Counted from the first letter of the stretch, positions 10,349 to 23,591 are shown. The stretch: 64,000 nucleotides of DNA from Babylonia areolata (GCF_041734735.1 NC_134903.1:3817143-3881142); one strand, 5' to 3'. Made by a program: numbers and translations. The notes: generated by a model from the letters alone, not told the origin.

Positions 10349-13300
10349 CTGCAATAACACACCTTTTGGTCAGGAGTTATCATGGGTGTGTGTGTGTGTG
10401 TGTTGGGGGGGGGTACGCTTTTTTTTTTCTTTTTTTTTTCTTTTTTTTTTTTTGCACATACAAGAACATTGGATATAGCAGAACATGAAACGATACGATA
10501 TGGTTCAACAGGAAAATACCATATGATACGATCAAGTACTATACAATATATTACCACATTGTGATTCAGGTGACCATAACCCCCCCACCCTGGTGGGGAG
10601 GGGTTGGGGGGTGGAAGCGATTTTCATTATGCTTTCCCGACTCGGAGAGTTTGATCAGCTGCCATAAAAAAACACCTGTCTGCCAAAATGAAATATGGTA
10701 TGAATATACCAGGATTTGGTTACAAATACCCTGTTTTTGTAATGTGTCGAAAGCGTGTGATCAACAAGATCATCAAGATGCTCACTTGTGTCCTCAAAGA
10801 GTTCCTTTGCACTTAGTGAGACTTAAGAAATTGTCCCAGAAGAAGTCTCTACAGAGCTTCACACACCAGGATTGTTGTGTTTCCCGGCAACAAACGCTTC
10901 AGTGGAGCCCGCAGTGCGGTTGCTGAACTGAACAATGCCTCTAAAGGCCGTTCCTCTCATGGGGTTTCCGAGACTATCAGGGAAAGAACAAGTGAGACAC
11001 TCCACGAAGCACAACGTTCGCTCTGGGGCTGTTTGTTTTGCCAAAAGGTCATTGGTGCTTTCATTGCAACTGCAATGTCAAACGTGACAAAGGCATACTC
11101 CTGACCCAGTTGTCTGGTTACATCCAGTGACATCTGCAGAAAGTATTGCACGGTTACACAGTCTGTGATAGTATGAACCACAAGTTGCACAGTCAATTAT
11201 TTACTGCTCTTGCACAATGATCAGATTCGTCCTAGTGAGTGACACCCACCCTTTCTATCCTGGAATTCATTGCTGACAGAAGACGTGTAGATATCTGGTC
11301 AGAATCTACCTGAAGTGGTACATAGCAGAACATCTGCAGACTCTCTAGTAGGGGAACGAGTGTCAACAATGTTTAGTACAGGCTCCACATTATCATTTGT
11401 GAAACATGGCTGGAGCTCTGGAGCCTGACGCTCAAGGCTAGGTGTGTGTGTTTGTTTTATCGAAATTTCAAAAGTGGATATGGTAGAGAAAAATATATAA
11501 GTCAAATGCCTGATAATTACGTTATCAGTTTCTTCAGATTTCGAAGTAGTAATCATAAGCTGGAAATAGAAACAGGGAGACACAAAGGCATACCACGAGA
11601 GTTACGGCTTTGTAAGGTTTGTAACATGTCTGTGATTGGTTGGTGATGAGTTTCATTTTATAATGGAATGTCCCAATTATGATCAGTTACGAAATAGATA
11701 TGTTCCTAAAAAATATTTGTCTCCAAAATCGGTTTTTAATTTTTGTAATATGCTCAAAGGAGGCAAAAAAGAGTCATTTTAGCTGTAAGTAAGATGATTA
11801 GATTTGCAAATGTTGTCTAGTTATACTTTTGGAGTTAAAAGACATTTGTGTTTTCTCAACTTTTATGTGACATTGTTGTGTATTTGGAAATGTTTGTTCT
11901 GGGCATGAAAAGTTTATTTTGCAGTAATCCTCCATACTCCAATAGGAGTGAAAGGATAATTAAAACCTGAAACTTGATGAAAGCTGTGTGCTACTGAGCA
12001 CCTGTCTGGGCCTCGATTCCAGAGTTTCATGTCACTTCTGGAATGGCAGTTCCATGTGTTGAACGTGCTATGACAGACCCTGTAAATCAACATTATATCT
12101 GCAGAAGTGAAGAATCACGTTATCAGGAGAGTTTCTTTCTGGCAGCAAGCTACTGCTTTGATGCAACTGCAGTTTCAAGTCCAGGGGCACAACTTCAGAC
12201 ACAGTGGCCAGAGTGATTCCAAATGCTGACATGTTCAGCCCTTCCTGTTCGATGGCGAACTGCAGTGGCCAGAACGATGTGCTTTGGCATTTCCACTTTC
12301 TGTGACAGCACAATATCTTGCAAAAAGGAAAAAGATATTTGTCAATCCCAAAAAGGGCCTCAGCGTCAGGGATTCACCATGTCTAATGGCTTGACCCATC
12401 TGCAAAATTTACATTGGTGAAAATTGCCGTGTGCCAATGGATTTGTGGGCGATGTTCATTGAGGATTAAGGGTTGTAAGAACCTTCCCTCCACTTAGGAA
12501 CAGTCTATTTTAGACAGGAGGATTCCGACAGAGTTGCTAGCGTTGGGTTTTCAACCGGTCGGCAGAACGTTCTGGGGCAATCCAGTGAGAAGATCAGTCA
12601 TCACTTTGGTGGTCTAGCGAGAGGATGTCCAATCAAAGACGCTGATCCAAAATGGCATAAGCTGTTCAGTGTCACGGATGTTGTTAGCAGAGTTTTAGCT
12701 GTTCTTTCTCTTGGGTTCAGTGAAGAGACGTGAAGGTTAAGCTTGCAATGAGTTCGTGGTGTGCAAAGTATGCCTTGAATTGTTGTAGACATGTGATTTA
12801 AGGAGTGTGGTATTTTGCTTTGGAGGAGATTAAGTGGATTCTACTTCAAATCTGTTTCTCCATACTCAATGTCTGTAAGTACCCTATAATTAATTTTCGC
12901 TCATTGGGTTGAAGCAAGTTTACTGCCTAGTCGACGTAAGTTCCACAAGTGGTTTTGAAATGCAGACTAATCTATATGGTTAGATCTATGTTTTAACAGT
13001 GACGTTCACTGTTAAGATAATTACAGTTCAGTTGGAGCTGTTGAGTTTGATCAGTATGAGACTGAGTGCTGTCTGGTCAAGTAGATGTGCGACGATTTAG
13101 ATCTGTTCGGTTTCAGATCTGCAGTTGTGATCATCAGCACTGGTGTTAGTCAATGTGAGAACGGCTGCTGTCTGGTCAAGCAGAGGTTCGACGGTTTAGA
13201 ACTCTTGGGTTTCAGGTCTGTAGCTGTGGTTATCAGCACCCGTATAATTTTCTGTCTTCGAATAAACGTTTCAGGGTCAGTTTCTGTCCAGGCTGAAGTT

Positions 13301-14288
13301 CCCATTCTGTTCTAGAGGGATTGCTTGGGCAGAGGTCAACAGTGTCTGGATCTTTCTGCGTGTAACATGAGGTGTGGCTCTTGTGGAAGCTGAATACAAT
13401 GGTGATCGAACCTGATCTCTATTCTTTAAATCTGTGGAATAACCTTTCCTATGACACCATCAATGCACCATCGGTAAACGCCTTCAAAAATCACATTGAC
13501 AAAAAGTTTAAGGACCATGTATTTTCCACAGAGTTAAATCTTTATTGAGCTGTAGGTAAATGTAGTATACACTATGCCTGATTTAAACAAGGGTCTGTTC
13601 ACAACAAGTGATCAAAAAGCACATAAATGGACACTGATTATGAGGGCAAAAGGCTTTTCTGTGATTCTGTGAATATATGTTTACAGTACTGCACTACAGT
13701 TTCGTGTGTTAAATTATGTTACTTGGTAAAATGATTGGAAATGTATAACGGGCGTAAAAATGGCTCCACTATATCACTGGTTATGCTAGCAGGGTATTAA
13801 GTGGGGCTGTGTGTCTGCTTGTCTCACACGAGTTATTTTTGTTTTTAGATGGGCGGATTACATCTCACATTCATTAAAAAAAAAAAAAAAAAAAAAAAAC
13901 ATTTAGTATACAGTACCCCTGTTTAATGGGCTCGGCAAGTAAAGAGGGGATGTGTTCCAGTACTGGGGACTTAGTGAAGTGCTAATGTGCAGATCTCCTT
14001 GGGGCCCATATCCTTGGTGGACCACTGTACATGTTGGGGGGGAGGGGGGGAGGGGCTGCTAAGAACTGACTGGTCAGGTGCTGTGGAGCTGACCACAGCA
14101 GTACCAGTCAGGATCCGAGAGGGTTGGCTTCTCTGGATTATGGGTTGCTGTCCATCTCCAGCAACATTGGAAATGAGCTGAGTGACTATTATTCCCTCCC
14201 CTATCCCCGGTTTATCAACTCAACCAAATGACTAGCATTCAGACCACCACTTAAGATCTAGTTGAGTTGTTAGATTTATCCATGACAA

Positions 14289-14326
<38 letters not shown>

Positions 14327-16608
14327 TCTGTACTGTGCGTGCCTGCTTTCATGCACACACAAACCTGCGACGCATGCATGCAGTTGAGGTGGGGGATCCG
14401 TGTATGGGAATCGAACCCGCGGACATGTCTGACATCGTCTAAGACTCTGCTTCTAAGACACGGGACTTGGTGCTGAACAAGTGACGTCATGTTACAACGA
14501 CATGTGAGAACACGTGACGTGTCATACTCTCCCGCTCTTCGCCTTGAAGACCTGAGATGGTTGGCAAACATGACGTCAATACATTAACTGACATCGACCT
14601 GACGTAATGATTATACGCCACTGACAGAAAATGAGGTCACATATGTGATGACGTACCGAAGGACATGAGGAGCATCCTGGGAAGGGTGTAGAGGCGGTTG
14701 TAGTGGTGGGGCCGGCAGATCTTGACGTAGCGGTTGATGCTGATCAGCCCCAGAGACATGACGCTGCTCACCAACGTCACCATGTTGAGGAATGCCGTCA
14801 CTGTGCACATCCCTTCTCCCAGCACCCACCTGCATACACGGCGGGTACGATACGATACGACACAATACGATACGACACGATACGATACGACGCGACACAA
14901 TACGATACGATACGATACTATACGATACGATACGATACGACACGATACGATACGACACGACACGACACGATACGATACGATACGATACGATACGATACTA
15001 TACTATACGATACGACACGATACGATACGATACGACGCGACACAATACGATACGATACTATACGATACGATACGATACGACGCGACACAATACGATACGA
15101 CACGACACGATACGATACGATACGATACGAATCACTTGCCACACAGCTCTAACAAATCTAAAAGACAAATGCTATTCTAGTATCAATACTTAACAATTTA
15201 CCTGACGTTCTTTTCTTAGATTTCACAAAAGCTTTTGACGTTATCAATCATGACTTTTTAAAAAAATCATCATTCTATAGATTATCTCACAGGGCATAGG
15301 TATTGATTTCATCCTTTCTTTCAAACAGGCAAAATGCAACAAGTATTCTCTTTAAATACAAAGACTTCCAAACAAATTTGGTATCACACAGGGTTCAGAC
15401 TTTGGCCCTCTGTCGTTTTCCTTGTACATAAATGATCAACTTTTATTCATAGAAACACACTGCGAAATGCCTGCTGATGACATCACTTTCGATAGGAGCA
15501 ATACTAATGATCAGTAGGTTTCTCTTACCATGCAAGAAAAAATTAACATTTTTGTTAAATGGACTCAACCGATTCATATGGCTCTTCATCCTTTAAATAA
15601 AGTACCTTAAAGACGACTACCACAAGGCAAAAACGTCAAGGCGTACGCACGCACGCACGCACGCATTCTCTCTCTCTCCCTCTCTCTCTCTCTCTGTCTC
15701 AGTCTCTCTGTCTCTCTCTCACACACTTTGCCATTTAGATATAAAGCATTTATCATAGTAGTTAATGACCCTTTACCTCCCCCCCTCCCCACTCCACACA
15801 CACACCCATACTAACCCGTATACACATACAATCAGAATCACACCCCACGCCGAACACACCCCAACCACATACACACATACACACACACACACGCATTTAA
15901 CATACACAAACCCACCAACCACCAACTACCCCCACTCACACATACCATCACACACACCCCCACCCTCACCCCACCCCCACACATACAACATACACAAATA
16001 TTAATACACCAATACAGCTACTTCCCACCCCTACATACAATCGCACACGAATCACACACCCCTTTCCCCCCCTCCCCTCCCCCCCCCCCCCCGCCAACCC
16101 ACCAACCCACCAACTACCACAACCCCTACCCCTCCCTCTCCCCCCACCAACCCCCCCCCCCCTCCCCACACACACACACACAATCACCCCGCACGCACGC
16201 ACTCTCCCCCCCCCCCCCCCATACGGCACACACAAACACAAATCACCCCCACCCCCACCCCCGCCACCCTCCCACACACACACACACAGACCTGCCAGAA
16301 GCGATGGTCCCAACCGTGATGGGCATGCTGAAGAAGGACACCAGCAGATCAGCCAGGGAGAGACACAGCAACAGCAACATGGCCGACTGCTGACGTAAAG
16401 ACCTCGTTCCCAGAATCACCACCCACAGGGACAAGTTCGACAATCCCGACACAAGGGAGATCAGTCCCAGCACTGTGGCCTCGATGATTTTCTCCACCTC
16501 TGGAATCTCACTGCTGTATTTGTCATCACTGCTGGAGCTGATGGCAGTAAGAGCACTGCTGGTTCTGGAGCTTTCGTTAGCGACTCTGCTGATACTGCTT
16601 CCATTCAT
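9288..16608 (-). CDS. Orphan class A (rhodopsin-like) GPCR, 3 exons, 516 aa
   Basis: Seven-transmembrane receptor of the plasma membrane expected to couple a ligand to G proteins. Exons: 16608-16292, 14829-14657, 10348-9288; all introns are GT-AG and both phases join without loss. Seen: two N-glycosylation sites in the N-terminus (N2, N11), TM1 about 44-68, TM2 with D87 in LAD, disulfide cysteines C114 and C192, NRY at 138-140 in place of DRY, TM4 W166, TM5 P214, a third cytoplasmic loop of about 190 Ser/Gln-rich residues, TM6 with CWFP (from C437), TM7 NPIVY 474-478, and a CACC tail suited to palmitoylation. An in-frame TAA lies 15 nt before the ATG, and the ATG has A at -3. The conserved core resembles the amine/melatonin/opsin-related group, but I cannot name the ligand or subfamily. 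Confidence 0.93.
10349..11445. other. GPCR intron 2, 3' part: microsatellites, no gene
   Basis: (GT)n with a G-run and poly(T) at 10383-10455. The region 10560-11445 is unique-looking sequence with no recognised domain. Short frames here have no family features. Confidence 0.6.
11446..11783 (+). pseudogene. LINE C-terminal fragment (basic/Cys-rich end of reverse transcriptase ORF)
   Basis: Two overlapping frames give the characteristic end of an animal non-LTR retrotransposon ORF. The first frame has SNHKLEIETGRHKGIPREL, then RLCKVCN. After a small insertion at about 11640 a second frame continues GDEFHFIMECPNYDQLRNRY and ends at the TAG near 11783. The layout (R-x-S-NHxLxIExGR, CxxC, EYHF-type motif, CP) is typical of this family. 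It is antisense to the GPCR and lies in intron 2. Confidence 0.8.
11784..13425. other. GPCR intron 2, unique-looking, no gene recognised
   Basis: Scattered short frames, none with a recognisable domain. Two related blocks near 13090-13160 and 13185-13250 (cgttagatct-like, gtttcagatctgcagttgtg versus gtttcaggtctgtagctgtg) form a roughly 100-bp imperfect duplication. Confidence 0.55.
13426..13548 (+). pseudogene. LINE C-terminal remnant, second type
   Basis: A 40-codon frame reads LNLWNNLSYDTINAPSVNAF then KNHIDKKFKDH and ends at TGA. The pattern W-N-x-L ... APSVNxFKNxxD is the usual C-terminal end of CR1/Jockey-like LINE reverse transcriptases. It is different from the 11446 fragment. Confidence 0.75.
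13549..14656. other. GPCR intron 2, 5' part with repeat fragments
   Basis: A 24-bp poly(A) lies at about 13876-13900. A diverged SINE central-domain scrap lies at about 14205-14270 (ggtttatcaactcaaccaaa, gactagcattcagaccaccac). (CA)n lies at 14293-14323. A tRNA-like stretch on the minus strand lies at about 14385-14480, with gggaatcgaacccgcgg as a B-box complement. No gene was seen. Confidence 0.6.
14657..14829 (-). CDS. GPCR exon 2 (residues 106-164; TM3 and start of TM4)
   Basis: Begins after TATGCAG and completes R106. Encodes the ECL1 Trp (W107), C114, TM3, NRY 138-140 and the second cytoplasmic loop. Ends TTCG before GTACGT, leaving one base of G164. The acceptor is immediately preceded by the (ACGAT)n array on the intron side. 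Confidence 0.93.
14841..15128. repeat. (ACGAT)n / (ACGATACGAC) array, 290 bp
   Basis: A pentanucleotide repeat with ACACG, ACGCG and ACTAT variants. It starts about 10 nt from the GPCR exon 2 acceptor inside intron 1. Frames through it are open on both strands because the unit lacks stops, and they are not genes. Confidence 0.97.
15128..15605 (+). pseudogene. LINE reverse transcriptase fragment in GPCR intron 1
   Basis: Reading pieces on the plus strand give RT motif A, LPDVLFLDFTKAFDVINHDF (about 15196-15258). They also give motif B/C, GITQGSDFGPLSFSLYIND, followed by MPADDITF (about 15390-15495), where ADD is the catalytic motif. Upstream, SCHTAL-like sequence matches the usual N-terminal side of RT. 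It carries several frame changes and a stop and is a dead non-LTR element, antisense to the GPCR. Confidence 0.82.
15606..16291. repeat. Microsatellite and C/A-rich low complexity in GPCR intron 1
   Basis: (CACG)n then (CT)n at 15640-15722, followed by about 500 bp of C/A-rich sequence with long C runs. No gene was seen. The minus-strand intron start GTCTGT is at 16291. Confidence 0.85.
16292..16608 (-). CDS. GPCR exon 1 (residues 1-106; N-terminus, TM1, TM2)
   Basis: Starts at the ATG (16608-16606) in context CCAAGATGA. Ends in GGCAG before GTCTGT, leaving two bases of the R106 codon. Encodes a Ser-rich extracellular N-terminus, TM1 with the conserved Asn in GLSN, and TM2 with LSLAD. Confidence 0.92.
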
Positions 16609-18364
16609 CTTGGTATAGTTTTAGGGGTTCTGTTGGTTTGGGGTGCGGGGGGGGGGGGGGATTGTTTTTTTGTGGGGGGGGCGGGGGGGGGGTTCAGTTT
16701 CTATTTCGTTTTGTTGTTTTCTAGAACATTATAAATCCCCCCAAAAAATATTTGAAACGTCTTCATTGAAATGTTTATTGATTTCAGGAGGATTCTGTTT
16801 TGTTTGATTTTACGTCTTATGTACTGGTGATCGTTGACATCTAGATTCAGTATTCATTTTCACATTTGAATGCCATCTTTCAAAGACGAATGAAATATGA
16901 AGCAAGAGAATAACTCGCAGCGCTAAAACGCATCTGCCATCTGACACCCAAAACTGACATTCAAATTTGTTTTCTAGCGTTAAAAATTGACTATTCGGAG
17001 TGATAACACCGTTTAAATCATGTTATTTCGATGCATCTCGATTATTTAAGATTTTTGTTATTTATCAATTAATTTCCTGGTGAAGGAGATGTTGCCATCG
17101 CCTCAAGCACACCGCAACATGTAACCGTTTTCTCTAGATCTGCGCACCTGTGTACCGCTAGTTAAATCAGAATCCACATTGAATTATTCATATGCAGTAA
17201 ACACGTCGATGGTGTAGTAAGTGTCGCTGGGTGTGTTCAGTCCAGAATTTATATTTCTTTTCTCTTAATTGCGAACAAGAAAAACGATATGCCGTCTTCA
17301 CACCCAGACACACGTTCAGGCAACTGGGTAGAGCCCAGTTATAAATTTCTCGATCAGAAGTCTCAACGAAATAAACCGTTCATAATCCATTAACCCGGAC
17401 GAACTGCAACCAGTTATTGGTATGACGATTCCAAAGTTGGTATTGGCAGACAAAGAATTTTCAGAGAAAATAAATCTGTAAAAGTTTAACACATACACAC
17501 ACACGCGCGCGCGCGCACATGAGATGAGTCAAAAATTACTTTGTGAACAACGTGAAAGGAAAAGCCATTAATTAACCTTTTGTCTGACAGACGAATGAAA
17601 AAAAAAATTTAATTAATAAATTCAAAGAAGTCTTTGGTTTAACAAGAGAAACAGTAAATAACAAATATTTTACAAAGTCAGAAACATTAACGTTCAAGTG
17701 ATTGTGTATAGCACAGTTAAACTTCCTGTATAAGGCATTATTCATTTAAATTATTTGATGTACACACGGCATTTTTTATCAAGCATAAGCACTCACCTTC
17801 AAAATGATGTGTTAAATTCTCTCAAAATTTATAGAGATACCGCACACACGTAACATCTTATGACACTTACACTTGCACCAGCATCCATACGGTTTTACTG
17901 GGGTTTTTGTTTTTGTTTTTTTAGAGAATAGCTATAACACGCTTCTTCATACCATGTCTGTCCATGTTTATCAAAAACGTTAAATCGAACATCGGCAATA
18001 AAGGCTCCATTTTAGCCCCGTACAAAGGAACGCTGCACATAAGAAATTCAACCTCCAACACGCTTCGGAAGAATCTGTCGAGTGGAAAATGTCATCATTA
18101 GCTTCAAAGTCTGTCCCCAGGCGATCACGAAGTGGTTTGCTTTTCCATGTGAAAAACGCACATGCAATGTGTACACCCACACCAAAAGTGTTCCCGGGCA
18201 GTTTTCGTATATTCATGCAAATACGAAATTACTTCATTTGACGCTAAATAGTGATGTATTCACCTTCACAGAAAATTATCTGTGTGAAATTATAGCTGAA
18301 ACCCCAACCCAGCCCCACCCTGGGAAAGCATGGCACCACATTGATGCCCTGTTTTCTGTCTGCA
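16609..18364. other. Upstream region of the GPCR gene, no second gene seen
   Basis: Immediately upstream are G/T-rich runs (16640-16695). The rest is AT-rich and unique-looking, with a (CA)(CG)n at 17492-17518. It should hold the GPCR 5' UTR and promoter, but I see no clear TATA or initiator and cannot place the start of transcription. Confidence 0.5.
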
Positions 18365-18640
18365 GGTGGGTTTTTATCCTGTCATCAAAGTGGATTTTTC
18401 AGCAGAATATTGCGAGGGTCAACCCTTTTGTTGCCGTGGGTTGTTTTACATGCCTTATGTGCATCATACTGCACACATTACCTCGGTTTATCGTCTCATT
18501 CGAAAGACTAGCACCCAGAACACAACTGAAGGTCTAGTAGAGGAGTGGGATGAGTACGAATCCCCAGGGTGTATACAGGACTAGAACCCTGGACACTCGT
18601 TTCCGTGTCTTGAACATCAGCACCAGGACACAGCTCCCCT
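18365..18640 (-). mobile_element. SINE with the shared central domain
   Basis: On the minus strand a tRNA-like head with B-box-like gggttctagtcc (about 18590) is followed by the central domain: gacgataaaccgaggtaatg, then the caacaaaagggttgacc block, then aatccactttgatgac. The tail is absent or diverged. It belongs with families A and B through the central domain. Confidence 0.7.
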
Positions 18641-18778
18641 GGAAACCGATCTGCTCTGTGGCTGATGGACACCATGTTGTAACGTCTGAACAGGCTAAAT
18701 TTGGAGACTTTGCACGAACTGTCTCTCTTTAAACCCTCTACTGTTGAACCTTAACGAAATGAAATGGAACCTTGAATT

Positions 18779-19173
18779 GTGGAGTGATGGCCTATAGGTA
18801 ACGCGTCCGCCTAGGAAGCGAGAGAATCTGAGCGTGCTGGTTCGATTCACGGCTCAGCCGCCGATATTTTCTCCCCCTCTACTACACCTTGAGTGGTGGT
18901 CTGGATGCTAGTCATTCGGATGAGAAGATAAACCGAGGTCCCGTGTGCAGCATGCACTTAGCGCACGTAAAAGAACCCATGGCAAAAAAAAAGGGTTGTT
19001 CCTGGCAAAATTATGTAGAAAAATCCACTGAGATAGGAAAAACAAATAAAACTGCACGCAGGAAAAAATACAAACAATGGGTGGCGCTGTAGTGTAGCGA
19101 CGCGCTGTCCCTGGGGAGAGCAGCCCGAATTTCACACAGAGAAATCTGTTGTGATACAAATACAAATACAAAT
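18779..19173 (+). mobile_element. SINE family A, full length
   Basis: Best-preserved family A copy. Head with A box tggcctataggtaacgcg and B box ctggttcgattcacgg, spacer with cagccgccgatattttctcc, central domain (18905-19050), and tail with gggtggcgctgtagtgtagc and cacagagaaatctgttgtga, then (CAAATA)n. About 395 bp. Target-site duplications are not obvious. Confidence 0.9.
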
Positions 19174-19176
19174 GTC

Positions 19177-19250
19177 AGTGCTTCTTCCTCCTCCTCCTCC
19201 TCCTCCTCCTCCTCCTCCTCTTCCTCCTCTTCCTCTTCTTCTTCTCTCCC
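19177..19250. repeat. (TCC)n microsatellite
   Basis: About 70 bp of TCC/TTC repeats directly after the SINE A tail. Confidence 0.95.
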
Positions 19251-19369
19251 CGTCCTCACGAGCTGCAAGCCCCATGTTCAGTAGTTTAGAACTACAGTTG
19301 ATCGTATTTCTCCGAGTACTTAGGCAGCCGCACTCCGTTTGTTATGTTTGCTTTGTTTTGTTTTTCCTT

Positions 19370-19505
19370 TGAGGCCGGACTAAGCGCGTTGGATTACGCT
19401 GATGGTCAGGCATCTGCTTAGCAGATGTGATGTAACGTATATGCATTAATTTTTTTTGTTCGAACGCAGTCACGCCTCCGTGAGTTACTGAACTGAACTG
19501 AAGTG
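19370..19505 (+). mobile_element. SINE B / LINE tail A fragment
   Basis: Plus-strand copy of the shared 3' tail: ggccggactaagcgcgttgg, the hairpin catctgcttagcagatg, cgcagtcacgcctccgtgag, then (TGAAC)n. 5'-truncated. Confidence 0.85.
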
Positions 19506-20829
<1,324 letters not shown>

Positions 20830-21076
20830 TCAGTTTCAGTTTCACTTTCTCAAGGAGGCGTCACTGCGTTCGGACAAATCCATACACGCTACACCACATC
20901 TGTTGAGCAGATGCCTGACCAGCAGCATAACCCAACGCGCTTAGTCAGGCCTGTGAGCATGCACTTACACATAAGTGTACCTATGAAAGTGGATTTCATT
21001 TTACGTAATTTCGCCAGAGGACAACACTCTCGTTGCCATGGGTTCTTTTTCAGTGCGCAAGTGCGTGCTGCACACG

Positions 21077-21107
<31 letters not shown>

Positions 21108-21233
21108 TAGACGCTCAGTTTGATTTTCCAGTCAAACTTGGGAGAAAGGGCGAGAGCGGGATTCGAACCCACACCCTCACAGACTCTCTGTATTGGCAGC
21201 TGAGCGTCTTAACCATTCTGCCACCTTCCCCCT
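20830..21233 (-). mobile_element. SINE family B, complete, flanked by 11-bp target-site duplication
   Basis: The best whole SINE in the window. On the minus strand, the tRNA-like head has A box tggcagaatggttaagacgc and B box gtgggttcgaatcccgc (21160-21233). The central domain shared with SINE A (about 20990-21110) has tcggatgagacgataaaccg and aagaacccatggcaacg. It ends in tail A with tcaggcatctgctcaacaga and (TGAAAC)n. Identical direct repeats gtgatggaaga flank it at 20819-20829 and 21234-21244, which shows retroposition and a fairly recent date. Confidence 0.93.
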
Positions 21234-21292
21234 GTGATGGAAGAAACGTCAGTAATATAGAGAGCAACGGAAAAGACGACATTTCTTACACA

Positions 21293-21345
21293 TAATTTCC
21301 AGAAGGTGGGGATGCTATTTATACTGAAAGACCCCCGGCATCCAA
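21293..21345. repeat. Short dispersed block, also at 36580-36632
   Basis: The block atttccagaaggtggggat followed by ctatttatactgaaagaccc occurs here and at 36580-36632 with one or two differences. Function unknown. Confidence 0.7.
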
Positions 21346-21361
21346 CCATCGCCAGTATCTT

Positions 21362-21630
21362 CCCCACCAGACCTTGAGTGGTGGTCTGGACGCTAGTCAT
21401 TCGGATGAGACGATAAACCGAGGTCCCGTGTGCAGCATGCACTTAGCGCACGCAAAAGAACCCACGGCAACGAAATGGTTGTCCCGCCTGGCTAACATCT
21501 GTTAAAAAAAACATCCACTTCGATAGGAAAATAGATAAAACTGCAAGCAGAAAAAATACAAAAAAGCAGCCCGAATTTAACACAGAGAAATCTGTTGACA
21601 GCCCGAATTTAACACAGAGAAATCCGTCAC
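21362..21630 (+). mobile_element. SINE family A, 5'-truncated, with duplicated tail end
   Basis: Starts in the pre-central spacer (accttgagtggtggtctgga), runs through the central domain, and has a shortened tail. The segment agcccgaatttaacacagag followed by aaatc occurs twice (about 21567 and 21601). Confidence 0.8.
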
Positions 21631-22111
21631 GCTTAGACAGGCATCACGGTACCCCGTTTATTGTTTATAGACAAAAGAAAAGAAACGTCTTACTACAAAT
21701 TGCACCAGAACCGAAACGAAAGAACAAATCGAACATCACAATGAGTTCGTCGTATCAAGGTATGCATAAATGTTTTGAAACCTAGAAATGCTGATATTGG
21801 TCGATTTCTTGCTGTATGCAGACGGAAATTAACACCGGCGAACGGCGAACCAGTGTTGAATTTTCACCTCGGCAGACAACTGATTGAAACAAGTGATATG
21901 CATATATTATAACACTGTCACAGGCGGCAGTGGGGGAACGTACAAATGATGTATCTTAACACTGGGAGAAAAAGCAGTGCTCTCTGACTTCAAATTATTA
22001 GTATATACTTGTAAACCTTTTCAAAACTGACACATTTTGCTGTGATAATATTGATACAAATGAAATAGCGCATGTCTTCGGTCAGAGACTGGACTCAAAG
22101 CACTTTACGAA
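21631..22111. other. Non-coding, no gene seen
   Basis: AT-rich, unique-looking sequence with no recognised motif. Confidence 0.5.
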
Positions 22112-22972
22112 CACAACACAGTGTGTTGGTGGCAACAAGACATGGTGACTGTGTGCGTTGGTGGCAACAAGACATGGTGACTGTGTGTGTTGGTGGCAAC
22201 AAGACATGGTGACTGTGTGTGTTGGTGGCAACAAGACATGGTGACTGTGTGCGTTGGTGGCAGCAAGACATGGTGACTGTGTGCGTTGGTGGCAACAAAA
22301 CATGGTGACTGTGTGTGTTGGTGGCAACAAGACATGCTAACTGTGTGTGTTGGTGGCAACAAGACATGGTGACTGTGTGTGTTGGTGGCAACAAGACATG
22401 CTGACTGTGTGTGTTGGTGGCAGCAAGACATGGTGACTGTGAGTGTTGGTGGCAACAAGACATGCTGACTGTGTGTGTTGGTGGCAACAAGACATGGTGA
22501 CTGTGTGTGTTGGTGGCAACAAGACATGCTGACTGTGTGTGTTGGTGGCAACAAGACATGCTGACTGTGTGTGTTGGTGGCAACAAGACATGGTGACTGT
22601 GTGCGTTGGTGGCAACAAGACATGGTGACTGTGTGTGTTGGTGGCAACAAGACATGCTGACTGTGTGTGTTGGTGGCAACAAGACATGCTGACTGTGTGT
22701 GTTGGTGGCAACAAGACATGCTGACGGTGTGTGTTGGTGGCAACAAGACATGCTGACTGTGTGTGTTGGTGGCAACAAGACATGCTGACTGTGTGTGTTG
22801 GTGGCAACAAGACATGGTGACTGTGTGTGTTGGTGGCAACAAGACATGGTGACTGTGTGTGTTGGTGGCAACAAGACATGCTGACTGTGTGTGTTGGTGG
22901 CAGCAAGACATGGTGACTGTGTGTGTTGGTGGCAACAAGACATGGTGACTGTGTGCGTTGGTGGCAACAAGA
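22112..22972. repeat. Minisatellite, 32-bp unit, about 27 copies
   Basis: Unit: ggtggcaacaagacatgSt then gactgtgtgtgttg. G/C variation at S alternates along the array, and a few units have cagc for caac or gcg for gtg. Three units (96 bp) restore frame, giving an open minus-strand frame of about 350 codons that I reject as a gene. Confidence 0.97.
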
Positions 22973-23158
22973 AATAGGATTTCTGGCGACGGAAACATGA
23001 AACGTTGTCAAACTGTGGCAACACAAAAGGTGATAAATTCTGGTGAAAGAAACAGGAAATGTGATAAATGTTGGTAATGGAAACAATCGTGACAATCTTT
23101 GCTGAGGGCAACAAGAAATGGCCTGGGTGACAACCGAAAATAATCATGTCCATCTCAT

Positions 23159-23256
<98 letters not shown>

Positions 23257-23313
23257 GCAACAGAATAAATCAGTCTGCAACCTGTGAAAGAATCGGAGAA
23301 TAACAGGCATTTC

Positions 23314-23352
<39 letters not shown>

Positions 23353-23553
23353 CTACTTTCATGCATTCTGTTTTGTTTTGTTTTCTGAATACATATATTG
23401 TATATTGACTGAAATAACATGAATTGATAAAGAATGAAATGTGAGTTTGTGTATCTCTATCTGTCTGTACGTGATTGCATGTATATTTTTTTTTTACAAG
23501 ATACAACTGTATTTTCACAGACATATTTAATCATACAAAGTATGGAAGATAGA

Positions 23554-23591
<38 letters not shown>

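Noticed and set aside
22095-23153. 352-codon His/Cys-rich minus-strand ORF
   Set aside because: Frame of a 32-bp minisatellite that stays open in all three frames.
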